64,000 nucleotides of DNA from an uncultured Prevotellaceae bacterium (GCA_900318915.1 ONMI01000006.1:43291-107290); one strand, 5' to 3'; counted from the stretch's first letter, positions 17,643 through 26,739 are shown. Made by a program: numbers and translations. The notes: generated by a model not told the origin, from the sequence alone.

Positions 17643-19664
17643 TCACCTCACCACCACCTCGTCGGTGAAGAGCCATCCCCCATATTGTCCGGAGGTAGCC
17701 TTGAAGCGGATGTAGCGGGCCTGTGTGCTTCCCTTCCATCCATAGGGCTGTATGAAATACGGTTTCGAGGCATCCACCTCGAAGTTCTGCTCATAGAGCA
17801 TCTGGTAGTCGGCATCGTCGGCCGATACCGATACGGCCACCGATGCCGGAGAGAAGATTTCCGGTCCGGCGAACTGCATGAAATGGGCCGACACCTCGCT
17901 GACGGGTTTCACCTCGCCCAGGTCGATGACCACATCGAAGCGGTTGCGGCTGATGAAGCCCTGCCACCTGCCGTCGGAGAACTGCCAGTTGCCCCTCATT
18001 CCGTCGACGAGCGCGTTGTCGCCGCTTGCCTTGTAAGCCTCATGATAGGGTCCTATGTAGCGCACCTTGGCCCCTACGGCCAGATGCTGTATCGGCTGCC
18101 TCGACTCCTCGCGCCGCCCCACCTCCTGGTGCAGGTCGAAGGCATGGTAGCCCTTCGCCCTGAGGCCGTCGTTCACGGCCATGGCCCTCAGCCGGAAGTC
18201 GGCATACAGTGCTTTCTCCTTGCTCCATCCTATCTCGGCCAGCGCCAGTATGCGCGGATAAATCATAAACTCATACTGCTCAGGTGTGGGAATCATCTCC
18301 GTCCACACATTGCCCTGCACCCCCAGGAAAAGTTTCTCGGCCGGCGAGCCCTTCAGCGAGTCGGGCACGGGGTCGTAGCTGTAGACATGCTCCAGGGGGT
18401 TGTAGCCTCCGAAAGCTTTGGGCTGTGTCATAGGCGCATCCTGGTAAGAGTCGAGATAGCAGTAGGACCCCGGTGTCATCACCACCTTGTGGCCCATGTG
18501 CACCGCCTTGAGTCCTCCCTCAGTGCCCCGCCACGACATCACGGTGGCATTGGGCGCCAGTTTTCCTTCCAGTATCTCGTCCCACCCCAGCAGTTGTCGT
18601 CCGTGCGCATTGAGATAGCGCTCTATACGTTCGGTAAGATAACTCTGCAGTTCGGCGGTGGTGCTGAGGTGCTCCTCGCGCATGCGCCGCTGGCAGTCGG
18701 GGCAGGTCTCCCACGCCTTTCGCGATGCCTCGTCGCCCCCGATATGGATATACTCAGAGGGAAAGATGTCCATCACCTCGTCGAGGATGTCCTGGAGCAC
18801 CTGGAAGGTGCGTTCCTTTCCCACGCAGAGGTCGCCGCTGCCGTAGGGTTGTCCGGTGCACGACACCTCGGGCAGTGCGAAACACACCTCCTCGGAGTGT
18901 CCCGGCATCTCCACCTCGGGTATCACGGTGATATGCCTTTGTGCGGCATAGGCCACGATGTCGCGCAAGTCCTGTTGCGTATAGAAGCCCCCGTAGCCCT
19001 GTCCCGGCTCCGTATACTCCCTTTTTCCGAACACCCACCATTTGTCCCAGTCGCTCTCGGTGCGCCATGCCCCCCGCTGTGTGAGTTGCGGATACCGCTT
19101 TATCTCTATGCGCCATCCTGCCGCATCGGTCAGATGCAGGTGCAGGCGGTTGAGTTTGACGGCCGCCATGGCATCGATTTGTTTTAGGATGAACTCTTTG
19201 GTCCAGAAGTGTCGGGAACAGTCGAGCATGAGTCCGCGGTAGTCGAACCTTGGCCTATCGGTGATGTTTGCGTAGGGCACCTGTCCGAGGCTGTCGGTCA
19301 GTTGGCGTAGGGTCTGCAGACCATAGAAGAGTCCCTGCACGTCGGATGCCGTGATGCGCACCCCGCTTTTATCGGCGGTGAGCGCATAAGCCTGCCGGTC
19401 GCGCTCGTCGGCCGGTACCACAGGAGCGGTGAGCTGCAGGGTGAGGCGTCGGCCACCCTTGGCCGCCGGCAGGCCGCCGAGGCATTCGGTGAGCGATGCC
19501 CGCTGGTTTTTCGGGATGTTTTTGAAGACCGTTTTGCGGCTGTTCACAGCCACTTTGTGGTCCATGTCGAACGTAGCCGCCTCCGGTCTGGGCAGCAGTG
19601 TCTGCGCGCTGCCCTGCATGCAGAGGAGCGCTGCGGTGATGAGATAGAAGGCACGTGTTTTCAT
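17643..19664 (-). CDS. Beta-N-acetylhexosaminidase, GH20
   Basis: 673-residue secreted glycosidase removing terminal GlcNAc or GalNAc from glycans. Signal peptide MKTRAFYLITAALLCMQGSAQ; GH20b-like N-domain about 25-130; catalytic GH20 barrel about 135-480, with RGLMLDCSRHFW, HLHLTDAAGWRIEIK, EVEMPGHSEE and the catalytic HIGGDE near residue 306 (Asp-Glu pair of substrate-assisted catalysis). The C-terminal 130 residues resemble an F5/8-type carbohydrate-binding domain (DVVIDLGEVKPVSEVSAHFMQ, ARYIRFKA). ATG 19664 is preferred over the in-frame codon at 19715 because the -7 box (19672-19679) lies between them. Confidence 0.95.
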   Translation of the reverse strand: MKTRAFYLITAALLCMQGSAQTLLPRPEAATFDMDHKVAVNSRKTVFKNIPKNQRASLTECLGGLPAAKGGRRLTLQLTAPVVPADERDRQAYALTADKSGVRITASDVQGLFYGLQTLRQLTDSLGQVPYANITDRPRFDYRGLMLDCSRHFWTKEFILKQIDAMAAVKLNRLHLHLTDAAGWRIEIKRYPQLTQRGAWRTESDWDKWWVFGKREYTEPGQGYGGFYTQQDLRDIVAYAAQRHITVIPEVEMPGHSEEVCFALPEVSCTGQPYGSGDLCVGKERTFQVLQDILDEVMDIFPSEYIHIGGDEASRKAWETCPDCQRRMREEHLSTTAELQSYLTERIERYLNAHGRQLLGWDEILEGKLAPNATVMSWRGTEGGLKAVHMGHKVVMTPGSYCYLDSYQDAPMTQPKAFGGYNPLEHVYSYDPVPDSLKGSPAEKLFLGVQGNVWTEMIPTPEQYEFMIYPRILALAEIGWSKEKALYADFRLRAMAVNDGLRAKGYHAFDLHQEVGRREESRQPIQHLAVGAKVRYIGPYHEAYKASGDNALVDGMRGNWQFSDGRWQGFISRNRFDVVIDLGEVKPVSEVSAHFMQFAGPEIFSPASVAVSVSADDADYQMLYEQNFEVDASKPYFIQPYGWKGSTQARYIRFKATSGQYGGWLFTDEVVVR

Positions 19665-19671
19665 GATGGGC

Positions 19672-19679
19672 CAAAGATA
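19672..19679 (-). promoter_or_regulatory. -7 box close to the GH20 start
   Basis: The minus strand reads TATCTTTG and ends 7 bases before ATG 19664, implying a leader of only a few bases. Confidence 0.6.
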
Positions 19680-19697
19680 GCGAGAAAAAATGAAAAA

Positions 19698-19738
19698 AGA
19701 AAGCTCCGGCGCCACAAAAAGTGGTCCGGAGCTTTCTT
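19698..19738 (-). terminator. Terminator of the M16 peptidase gene
   Basis: Hairpin of AAGAAAGCTCCGG and CCGGAGCTTTCTT arms with an inner GCCAC/GTGGT stem. On the minus strand it is followed by a T-rich tract. Confidence 0.85.
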
Positions 19739-19775
19739 GGTTTGGGTTAAAGCCGATTATAGCGTGTATTCTTTA

Positions 19776-22616
19776 TTACTCAGCCTTCTTCTCATTGGGT
19801 TCCGGCATCATGATACACTCAATCTGGTTGTTGGCGGCCTTGAGCTGTTTCATAAACTGCTGCAGGCTCTGAGCGTTGAGGCTCTCCACCACCTTCTTGT
19901 ACTGGGTGTGGAAGTCGAGACCGTAGTCTTTCCATGTGGTGAGCTTATTGATCCAGTAGTTGTTGGTCTTTGCGTCCACATCAGCCTGCTTGAGCATATA
20001 CTCCTTCACCTTGTTGAGTGCGTCGGTGTCGATGCTGTTCATGTTGTCGTTGAATCCCTTGTAGAGGAGCTCCACGGCACGGGCATTCTTCTCAGGATTG
20101 CCCTGCGACACAGCGATGAGGCGAGCGATGGGCTGTGAGGCGCTGAGGTCGAACGAGCCATAGGAACCGCAGGTGTAGGCGGCGCTTTCCTCCTCGCGGA
20201 TGGTGGCGAGATAGATCTGAGAGAGAATCTGTCCCACAGCATCGAGTTTCACCTCATTCTCGAGGGTATACTCCATGGGAGCGGTCCAGATGAGGTACGA
20301 CATGGCGTTGGGCGAGTCGGTCTTCACGGTGAAGTCGTTCACCACCTTGCCGGTGGCCAGTGTGCGCACGTCCTTGAAGTTGTCGGCCTTACCCTTCTTG
20401 CCCGGGAGCGAAGCCACATACTGCTCGATGAGCGGACGGATGGTAGCCTCGTCGAAGTTGCCGCAGATGATGAAGGTGAACTGTCCGGCGTTCTTGTAGC
20501 GGTCTTTGGCGATTTCGAGGATACGGTCGTAGTTGACGTCCTTGAGGTCCTCAGCCTGCAGGCTTGCGAAGCGCGGGTTGTGGTTGTACATGGTGTTGGA
20601 GAGCGAGTCGGAGAACACGGCCTGCGGCTGCAGGTGTTTGTTCTTGAGCGCCATGTCGAGCTGTGTCATGAGGTTGCTCACCATCTTCTCGTCCTTACCC
20701 ACGTTGGTGAAGTAGAGGTAGAGCATCTGGAACATGGTCTCCAGGTCTTTCGGTGTGGAGTGAGCGGTAGCATACTGGCGGGTCAGGCTCATCGAGAGGT
20801 CGGCGTTGCAGTTCTTTCCGGCGAGTGCTTTCTGGAGCTCGGTGCTGGAGAAGTTGCCCAGTCCGCTGTAGCCGATAATCTGGTCGAAGAGTTTCAGGTT
20901 GGTGTAGTCGGACTCGCCATAGAGGCTCTTACCACCCCTGGCGAAAGCCTGGAGCTGCACCTCGTCGTCTTTGAAGTCGGTCTTCTTCAGCAGCACGGTG
21001 GCGCCGTTGGAGAGGGTGAGCTCTTTGTAGCCGAACAGGTTGTTGACGGTTTCCTTCTTGATTTTGCCCTTCTTCGGCATATTCTCCGGCAGGATGAGCG
21101 GTTCGTCCTTCACATTGTCCACATAAGCCTGGAGCTGCTCGGCGCGGGCCTCGGCCACGGCCTTGCGCATGTCGTCCTCGGTGGGATAGACCAGTCCTTC
21201 GGCCTCGCGTGCCCATTCCATGACCACGAGGTTGGTGTCACTCTCAGCGATGAGTTCCGGCAGCACCTGGTTGACGATATCCACGGGCAGCATGGGCACA
21301 ATCTGGCTCATGGTCTGGTTGAGATATTCGAGCGAGGGGATGGGCTCGTTGGAGAGGAAGTGGTCGCGATAAGCATTGCCAAACTCATAGTTCTCTCGTT
21401 TGTCGCGGTTGGTATACTGTTTTTCGAGGGCAGCCAGGTAGTCGGCCTTGGCGCGCTCATACTCGGTGGCGGTGAAGCCAAACTGGCGTACGCGGCGCGA
21501 CTCGCGGATGATGCTCTTGAGCGCCTCCATGTCCTTTCCCTCTTTGGGCACAGCCACAAACTCGAAGTTGTCCTTTGTCTTGGAGAGCATATACTGTCCG
21601 TAGTCGGCGAAGGCCTGTACGAAGGGGCAGTCGGGATCCTCGGTCATTTCCGTGAGTCGGCTGTTGAACATATTGCCGATGACATTGATGATATAGTCCT
21701 GTATGAGGTAAGCCATCGACGCCTTGTCCTCGTCGGGTGTTGCGTCGGTCTTCATCATGACGAAGAGCTGGTTCATGGTCATTTCCTTGTCCTTCTCGAA
21801 CACGTAGATAGCCTCGTTGTTGTCGGGCACTTCCTCAGCCACCACCTTGGGTGCGTTGGGATCTACCTTGATGCCGCTGAAGAGACGTTTCACCTCAGCC
21901 TCGATGTGGTCGACGTCGACATCACCCACGATGATAACAGCCTGGTTGTCGGGACGGTACCACTTGTGGTAGTAGTCCATGAGGGTTTTGGGCTTGAAGC
22001 TGTCGATGACGCTCATCAGTCCGATAGGCATGCGCTCGCCGTACTTGGAGCCCGGATAGATTTTGGGCAGTGCGCGTGTGATGATGCGCTGGCTGGCGCT
22101 TTCGCCCATACGCCACTCATTGTGCACCACATCGCGCTCCTTGACGATTTCCTCCTCTTCGAGCAGGAGTCCGTTGCTCCAGTCCTTGAGGATGAGGAGG
22201 CAGGAGTCGATGGCCGTTGTGCGCTTGGTAGGCACGTTGCACACACGGTACACAGTCTGGTCGATGCTGGTGTAGGCATTGAGGTCGGAGCCGAACTCCA
22301 CGCCGAGTCCGCGTGTGAAGTCGATGATGCCGTTGCCTTTGAAGTTCTCGGAGCCATTGAAGGCCATGTGCTCGAGGAAGTGTGCGAGTCCGCGCTGTGA
22401 GTCATCCTCCTGGATAGAGCCCACGCGCTGAGCGATGTAGAAGTTGGCCACATGCTCAGGATACTCGTTGTGACGGATGTAATAGGTGAGTCCATTGTCC
22501 AGTTTTCCGATGCGGACCTGCGGGTCAATGGGGATGGGCGGCATTTCCTGCGCCATCACTGCCACTGAGCTGACAACCATCAGCGCTGCGGCGACAAAAA
22601 ACCTTTTGATTCTCAT
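19776..22616 (-). CDS. M16-family (insulinase/pitrilysin-like) zinc metallopeptidase
   Basis: 946-residue two-lobed peptidase with signal peptide (RFFVAAALMVVSSVAVMAQ), so periplasmic or secreted. The N-terminal M16 lobe carries the inverted zinc motif HFLEH (about 78-82, in GLAHFLEHMAFNGSENF) and the downstream Glu region (RDVVHNEWRMGES). A second, non-catalytic M16 lobe follows (from about 520, NLFGYKELTLSNGATVLLKK). Length and double-lobe layout match pitrilysin-type M16B/A enzymes of Bacteroidales. It has its own -7 box (22644-22651) and terminator (19698-19738), so it is monocistronic. Physiological substrate unknown. Confidence 0.95.
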   Translation of the reverse strand: MRIKRFFVAAALMVVSSVAVMAQEMPPIPIDPQVRIGKLDNGLTYYIRHNEYPEHVANFYIAQRVGSIQEDDSQRGLAHFLEHMAFNGSENFKGNGIIDFTRGLGVEFGSDLNAYTSIDQTVYRVCNVPTKRTTAIDSCLLILKDWSNGLLLEEEEIVKERDVVHNEWRMGESASQRIITRALPKIYPGSKYGERMPIGLMSVIDSFKPKTLMDYYHKWYRPDNQAVIIVGDVDVDHIEAEVKRLFSGIKVDPNAPKVVAEEVPDNNEAIYVFEKDKEMTMNQLFVMMKTDATPDEDKASMAYLIQDYIINVIGNMFNSRLTEMTEDPDCPFVQAFADYGQYMLSKTKDNFEFVAVPKEGKDMEALKSIIRESRRVRQFGFTATEYERAKADYLAALEKQYTNRDKRENYEFGNAYRDHFLSNEPIPSLEYLNQTMSQIVPMLPVDIVNQVLPELIAESDTNLVVMEWAREAEGLVYPTEDDMRKAVAEARAEQLQAYVDNVKDEPLILPENMPKKGKIKKETVNNLFGYKELTLSNGATVLLKKTDFKDDEVQLQAFARGGKSLYGESDYTNLKLFDQIIGYSGLGNFSSTELQKALAGKNCNADLSMSLTRQYATAHSTPKDLETMFQMLYLYFTNVGKDEKMVSNLMTQLDMALKNKHLQPQAVFSDSLSNTMYNHNPRFASLQAEDLKDVNYDRILEIAKDRYKNAGQFTFIICGNFDEATIRPLIEQYVASLPGKKGKADNFKDVRTLATGKVVNDFTVKTDSPNAMSYLIWTAPMEYTLENEVKLDAVGQILSQIYLATIREEESAAYTCGSYGSFDLSASQPIARLIAVSQGNPEKNARAVELLYKGFNDNMNSIDTDALNKVKEYMLKQADVDAKTNNYWINKLTTWKDYGLDFHTQYKKVVESLNAQSLQQFMKQLKAANNQIECIMMPEPNEKKAE

Positions 22617-22643
22617 AAATGATTAATGTTGAAATAATTGCTG

Positions 22644-22651
22644 CAAAGATA
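22644..22651 (-). promoter_or_regulatory. -7 box of the M16 peptidase gene
   Basis: The minus strand reads TATCTTTG, 27 bases before ATG 22616. Confidence 0.65.
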
Positions 22652-22734
22652 CAAAAACTATTGATTTCTTAGTACAGCGGGGTTGATTTTATTGATTAAT
22701 TATTACTAAAAATGCTTTTTAACACAGCAGGGGC

Positions 22735-22947
22735 CTATTCCTCCTCACGATACTCGAGTATATCGCCCGGCTGGCATCCCAGCTCCCGGCAGATGGCTTC
22801 GAGTGTGGTGAATCGTATGGCCTTGGCCTTTCCGGTCTTCAGGATGGAGAGATTGGCAGGAGTGAGTCCGATTCGCTCAGCGAGTTCGCCGAGCGACATT
22901 TTTCTTTTTGCCATCTCCACATCCAGGTTAACTACTATTTTTCCCAT
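22735..22947 (-). CDS. Cro/C1-type helix-turn-helix regulator (YozG-like)
   Basis: 70-residue DNA-binding protein consisting of essentially one HTH domain: MSLGELAERIGLTPANLSIL forms helices 2 and 3, followed by TTLEAICRELGCQPGDILEY typical of the small YozG-like regulators. It starts 4 bases after the stop of the DUF2975 gene, so the two are cotranscribed. HTH-DUF2975 pairs recur across bacteria and probably form a small regulator plus membrane-partner unit; what they sense is unknown. Confidence 0.9.
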   Translation of the reverse strand: MGKIVVNLDVEMAKRKMSLGELAERIGLTPANLSILKTGKAKAIRFTTLEAICRELGCQPGDILEYREEE

Positions 22948-22951
22948 GGCG

Positions 22952-23605
22952 TCAGATGGTAAGGTCTTGTTCTTCTTTCATTTTCACTGCCATGGCAAAC
23001 ACCTGTGCCGCCACGAAGGCGATGAGGGCCAGGAGCAGCGGTGTGTATTCCACGGCCGAGAGCCAGTCGACGGCGTATCCCTCCATGGCGAAGGAGCGTG
23101 TATTGGTGAGATAGTCGCAGAACGTCCACACCGAGTCGATACCGCCGTAGACGAGGAGTCCCCACCCCGCCATTCGCAGCATGCGCACATTGCGGTGGTC
23201 GAAGATACGGTCGTGGTTCACATGGATGATGAATCGGATGAAGGCGTAGATGGCGCAGACGAAAGCGGCCAGGCCCGCCAGCACCGCCAGCAGGGAGAGC
23301 CACTGCGAGGGGCTCTGGTAGGTGTCGGGCTCCACATAGAGCGTCTTGGGCCACACTTTCACCTCCTTGCCGGTGAGTTTGTTGGTCACGGTCAGTGCGG
23401 TCTGTTTCTCGCTGATGGGCAAGAGTGCCAGCAGCCGTGCGTCGATTACCTCGCTCTGCTGCAGTTCGCTCTTACCGTTCTGCCTCATTTCACTCTCATA
23501 GTTGGCAGCGTTCTTTCCGATATTAAACTCGAACCTGCCGCCCGATAGGTCGGCCACCATGACCGCCAGCAGGACGAGACAGATTAAATTGAGCTTTGTT
23601 TTCAT
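22952..23605 (-). CDS. DUF2975 membrane protein
   Basis: 217-residue membrane protein with an N-terminal hydrophobic segment (LNLICLVLLAVMVADLSGG), an extracytoplasmic stretch (about 25-95), then three further membrane segments (WLSLLAVLAGLAAFVCAIYAF, MAGWGLLVYGGIDSVWTF, TPLLLALIAFVAAQVFAMAV), ending in a short Lys/Glu tail. The layout matches DUF2975, consistently found beside a YozG-type HTH, as here. A role in regulating or anchoring the regulator is inference. The -7 box at 23658-23665 drives the pair. Confidence 0.85.
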   Translation of the reverse strand: MKTKLNLICLVLLAVMVADLSGGRFEFNIGKNAANYESEMRQNGKSELQQSEVIDARLLALLPISEKQTALTVTNKLTGKEVKVWPKTLYVEPDTYQSPSQWLSLLAVLAGLAAFVCAIYAFIRFIIHVNHDRIFDHRNVRMLRMAGWGLLVYGGIDSVWTFCDYLTNTRSFAMEGYAVDWLSAVEYTPLLLALIAFVAAQVFAMAVKMKEEQDLTI

Positions 23606-23657
23606 ATCGCTTTATGGTTTATCGTTTTGGAATGGATATTTATCGTTTATCGATGTG

Positions 23658-23665
23658 CAAAGATA
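23658..23665 (-). promoter_or_regulatory. -7 box of the DUF2975-HTH operon
   Basis: The minus strand reads TATCTTTG, in the AT-rich divergent region 23606-23796. Confidence 0.6.
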
Positions 23666-23762
23666 GAATGGATTTTTATATTTTGCAAGTGGAAATCAAT
23701 AAAATTTTATCGAAAAACAATAATTTAACATTTTTAAACGATATAATACCAGATAATTTATA

Positions 23763-23770
23763 TACTTTTG
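23763..23770 (+). promoter_or_regulatory. -7 box of the acetylesterase gene
   Basis: TACTTTTG, 26 bases before ATG 23797. The box excludes the longer frame that starts at 23596. Confidence 0.6.
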
Positions 23771-23796
23771 TATTAAAGGATACAAAAAAGAAATTT

Positions 23797-24912
23797 ATGA
23801 AAAGTACTTTGATTACATTTTTGCTGATTGTGGGAACACAACTGCTGCATGCGCAAGACCAGAATTTCTGGATTTTCCTCTGTTTCGGACAGTCGAACAT
23901 GGCCGGCCAGGCGCCCATCGAGGCCCAGGACCTGGAGGTGAGCGACCGTTATCTGAGTATGGCCACCACCGACGGACCCGACCGGCAGTTGGGCACCTGG
24001 CGTAAGGCCGTACCGCCCCTTTGCCGTGCCGATGCCCATCTTGGCCCTGCCGACTGGTTCGGCCGCACACTGATAGACGTGGTTCCGGAGAATGTCCGCA
24101 TCGGCATCGTTTCCGTGGCGGTGGAGGGGTGTCCCATCACCTTCTTCGACAAGGACCAGAACGCCGCCCTTATCGCCAAGGAAGAGCGCGACTGGATGAA
24201 CGGCATTCTCGACCAGTATGGACGCGACCCATACGGCCGTCTGTTGGCGATGGCTAAACAAGCCGCGAAAGACGGTGTCATCAAGGGCATCCTGCTTCAT
24301 CAGGGCGAGACCGATGCCTATAACGACCAATGGCGCAAGACGCTTCGGAAGATATACCGCGACCTGCAGCAGGAGCTGCGTTTCGACTCCACGGCCGTGC
24401 CCCTGTTGGTGGGCGAGGTGGTGCGCGGTGAGTATGGTGGTGTCTGCGGTCATGCCAATCCCACTATCAATGATATTGCCCGTCACTATCCCAACACGTA
24501 CGTCGTCTCCTCGGAGGGTTGTCTTCCCAGCGCCGACAATCTGCACTTCAGCAGTGAGGGCTACCGTCAGTTGGGCCGTCATTATGCCCTTCGCTATCTG
24601 GAGGCCACAGATTCGAAGTTGGCTGAGCTATGCCGCCAGCGACTCGCCACAGCCGGATATGACAATATTTCCGCCCCGGCATCGAGCCTAACGGTGAAGA
24701 CAAGTCGTAGAGGCAAAACCCTTGGTGTGGAGGCGTCGGAATCTATTGAGAAGGTAGATGTGGTCAGCTTTTCCGGTCAGACCGTGAAGACCTTCACGCC
24801 GGGTGGGAAGAAAGCGTTCGAGTTAAAGCTGAGAGGACTGCCGAAGGAAAAGCTGGTCTTCGTCTTCCAAGCTGCGGGCGGTAAAGCCACTGCCGACATC
24901 GACTTGCAGTGA
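23797..24912 (+). CDS. Sialate O-acetylesterase-like SGNH esterase (SASA domain)
   Basis: 371-residue secreted esterase with signal peptide MKSTLITFLLIVGTQLLHAQ. The SASA/SGNH core runs about 21-275: block I CFGQSNMAGQAP holds the nucleophile Ser, ILLHQGETDAYN is the Gly/Asn-type block, and DNLHFSSEGYRQLG supplies the catalytic Asp-x-x-His. Such enzymes remove acetyl groups from sialic acids or plant polysaccharides; which applies cannot be read here. About 90 C-terminal residues form a small strand-rich domain (LTVKTSRRGKTLGVEASES, VFVFQAAGGKA). Divergent from the DUF2975-HTH pair. Confidence 0.88.
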   Translation: MKSTLITFLLIVGTQLLHAQDQNFWIFLCFGQSNMAGQAPIEAQDLEVSDRYLSMATTDGPDRQLGTWRKAVPPLCRADAHLGPADWFGRTLIDVVPENVRIGIVSVAVEGCPITFFDKDQNAALIAKEERDWMNGILDQYGRDPYGRLLAMAKQAAKDGVIKGILLHQGETDAYNDQWRKTLRKIYRDLQQELRFDSTAVPLLVGEVVRGEYGGVCGHANPTINDIARHYPNTYVVSSEGCLPSADNLHFSSEGYRQLGRHYALRYLEATDSKLAELCRQRLATAGYDNISAPASSLTVKTSRRGKTLGVEASESIEKVDVVSFSGQTVKTFTPGGKKAFELKLRGLPKEKLVFVFQAAGGKATADIDLQ

Positions 24913-25080
24913 CGGGATGACTATGTTTCAATGAACAGAAATTATCGTAATTCACGTAATTTTTCCTTTTTTAATAAACACGTAATACTTCCTTTTTTTA
25001 ATAAAATGGAAAGGTGAACGACAAGAATAGAGAAAAAGAAAGGAAAGAAAAAAATAGGAAAAGGAAAGAAATTAGGAAAA

Positions 25081-25258
25081 GGAAAGAAATTATCATAATA
25101 CGCAGAACTATATTGTTATTACGGGAATTTCTGTCAGTGATATGAATAATTATGGCAATTACGGGAATTTCTGTCAGTGCATGAATAATTATGGCAATTA
25201 CGGGAATTTCTGTCTGTGCCATGAATAATTATGGCAATTATGGGAATTTCTGTTTAAA
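25081..25258. repeat. Intergenic repeat cluster with a ~40-bp tandem repeat
   Basis: The 346-bp gap 24913-25258 holds no gene. It starts AT-rich, contains purine-rich A/G tracts (25011-25097) with a dispersed GGAAAGAAATTATCATAAT copy at 25081-25099, then about 3.5 copies of a 39-40-bp unit whose core ACGGGAATTTCTGT begins at 25121, 25161 and 25200, with a variant (TGGGAATTTCTGT) from about 25241. The unit also contains ATGAATAATTATGGCAATT. There are no spacers, so this is not CRISPR. Confidence 0.85.
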
Positions 25259-26713
25259 TTATCTTTTTTTGCGGTTGAAGAGGTGGCAGGAGAGGAAGCC
25301 CACGAGGAAGATGACGATGGTGCCGAGCACGATGGCGAGATACTCGTGGAGGCCCGACTCAGGCAGTCCCAGCCAGGTGGCGGCCGAGATCCATCCGATG
25401 ATGATGACACCGCACACCACCCCGATGACGGCATCCACATTCCTCACCCGCTTCGAGAGATAGCCCAGCAGGAAGAGGCCCAGCATACCACCCGAGAAGA
25501 TAGACGAGAGTTTCCACCATGCATCGAGAATGCTGTCCACATTGACGAGCGCCAATGCCACGAGCGTGCCCAGGATGCCGATGACGAGGCTCGCCACCTT
25601 GAGCAGGCGCAGTTTCTCCTTGTCAGTAGCCTTGGGTCGCAGATGGCTGTAGTAGTCGGTGAGCACGATGGTCGACGAACTGGTGATACCGGTAGCCACG
25701 GTGCTCATGCCGGCGGCAAAGATAGAGGCGATGAGCACCCCCGTCATGCCCTGCGGCAACTGGTTGACGATAAAAAACGGGAACATATAATCCGCTTTCA
25801 GTTCGGTGGCCGGCATCAGTTCGGGATGCACCTTATAGAAAGCGTAGAGCGCCGTTCCGATGAGGAAGAAGACCGCCGAGACAGGTATGAAGAGATAGCC
25901 GCCGAAGAGCGCCGAGAAACGGGCCGCCTTGTCGCTCTTGGCCGTATGGTAGCGCTGCACATAGTTCTGGTCGATGCCGTAGTTCTGCAGGTTGATGAAG
26001 ATACCGTAGATGAGGCACACCCAGAAGGTGGACTCACCGAGCGAAGGGCCGAAGCTGCCCAGCGAGAATTTCCCCTCCTCCATTCCGATGCGGAAGGTCT
26101 GTGCCGGTCCCTCGGGCATGGAGAAGAGCAGGATGATGAGGCAGGCCAACGCCCCGCCTATCATGATGAATCCCTGTATGGCCTCCGTCCATATCACGCC
26201 CTTTATGCCACCCATCATCGAGTAGAGGATGATGGCCGCACTGGTCACCACCACCACCATGCGTATGTCCCATCCCAGCAGGATGTTCATGGGCAGCGCC
26301 AGGAGGAAGACGATGGAGCCGATGCGCGCCACCTGCGTGAGCAGGTAGCAGATGGAAGCATACCAACGGGCCCAGAGTCCGAAGCGCTGCTCCAGGAAGC
26401 TGTAGGCCGACACACTGGTCTGCCTGCGGTAGAAAGGTACGAAATATTTGGCGGCGAAATACGAAGCGATGGGTATGGAGAGGCTGAAGACGAACGGGTT
26501 CCAGTCGGCCGCATAGGCTTTTCCGGGATATCCCAGGTAGCTGATGCTGCTCACATAGGTAGAGAAGATAGACATGCCCACCACCCATCCGGGTATGTTG
26601 CTTCCAGCCGAGGTAAACTCATCGGCAGAGCCTTTTTTGTTGAAGAAAGAGCATCCGTAAATTACGATGCCTCCGGTGCATATCAGAAAGATAATCAGGT
26701 CGACTGTATTCAT
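25259..26713 (-). CDS. Sodium:solute symporter (SSS family)
   Basis: 484-residue inner-membrane transporter with about 13 hydrophobic segments and typical SSS sequence (YVSSISYLGYPGKAYAADW near residue 55, YSFLEQRFG, GGIKGVIWTEAIQGFIMIGG around 170). The family couples solute uptake to sodium; members carry sugars, sialic acid, amino acids or vitamins. It is divergent from the sugar-kinase operon and next to the acetylesterase, so a sugar or sialic acid substrate is plausible but unproven. The -7 box lies at 26732-26739. Confidence 0.93.
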   Translation of the reverse strand: MNTVDLIIFLICTGGIVIYGCSFFNKKGSADEFTSAGSNIPGWVVGMSIFSTYVSSISYLGYPGKAYAADWNPFVFSLSIPIASYFAAKYFVPFYRRQTSVSAYSFLEQRFGLWARWYASICYLLTQVARIGSIVFLLALPMNILLGWDIRMVVVVTSAAIILYSMMGGIKGVIWTEAIQGFIMIGGALACLIILLFSMPEGPAQTFRIGMEEGKFSLGSFGPSLGESTFWVCLIYGIFINLQNYGIDQNYVQRYHTAKSDKAARFSALFGGYLFIPVSAVFFLIGTALYAFYKVHPELMPATELKADYMFPFFIVNQLPQGMTGVLIASIFAAGMSTVATGITSSSTIVLTDYYSHLRPKATDKEKLRLLKVASLVIGILGTLVALALVNVDSILDAWWKLSSIFSGGMLGLFLLGYLSKRVRNVDAVIGVVCGVIIIGWISAATWLGLPESGLHEYLAIVLGTIVIFLVGFLSCHLFNRKKR

Positions 26714-26731
26714 GGCAGTTTGTTTTGGTTA

Positions 26732-26739
26732 CAAAATTA
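26732..26739 (-). promoter_or_regulatory. -7 box of the SSS symporter
   Basis: The minus strand reads TAATTTTG, 18 bases before ATG 26713. Confidence 0.55.

Noticed and set aside
17631-19187. A 518-codon frame antisense to the GH20 gene
   Set aside because: Composition and position show it to be a shadow of the GH20 coding strand.
20580-22400. A 606-codon frame antisense to the M16 peptidase
   Set aside because: His/Val/Leu-rich antisense shadow produced by codon bias; the opposite strand has an unmistakable M16 protein.
25121-25256. Tandem repeat considered as a CRISPR array
   Set aside because: Units follow each other without unique spacers, repeats are imperfect and no cas genes are present.
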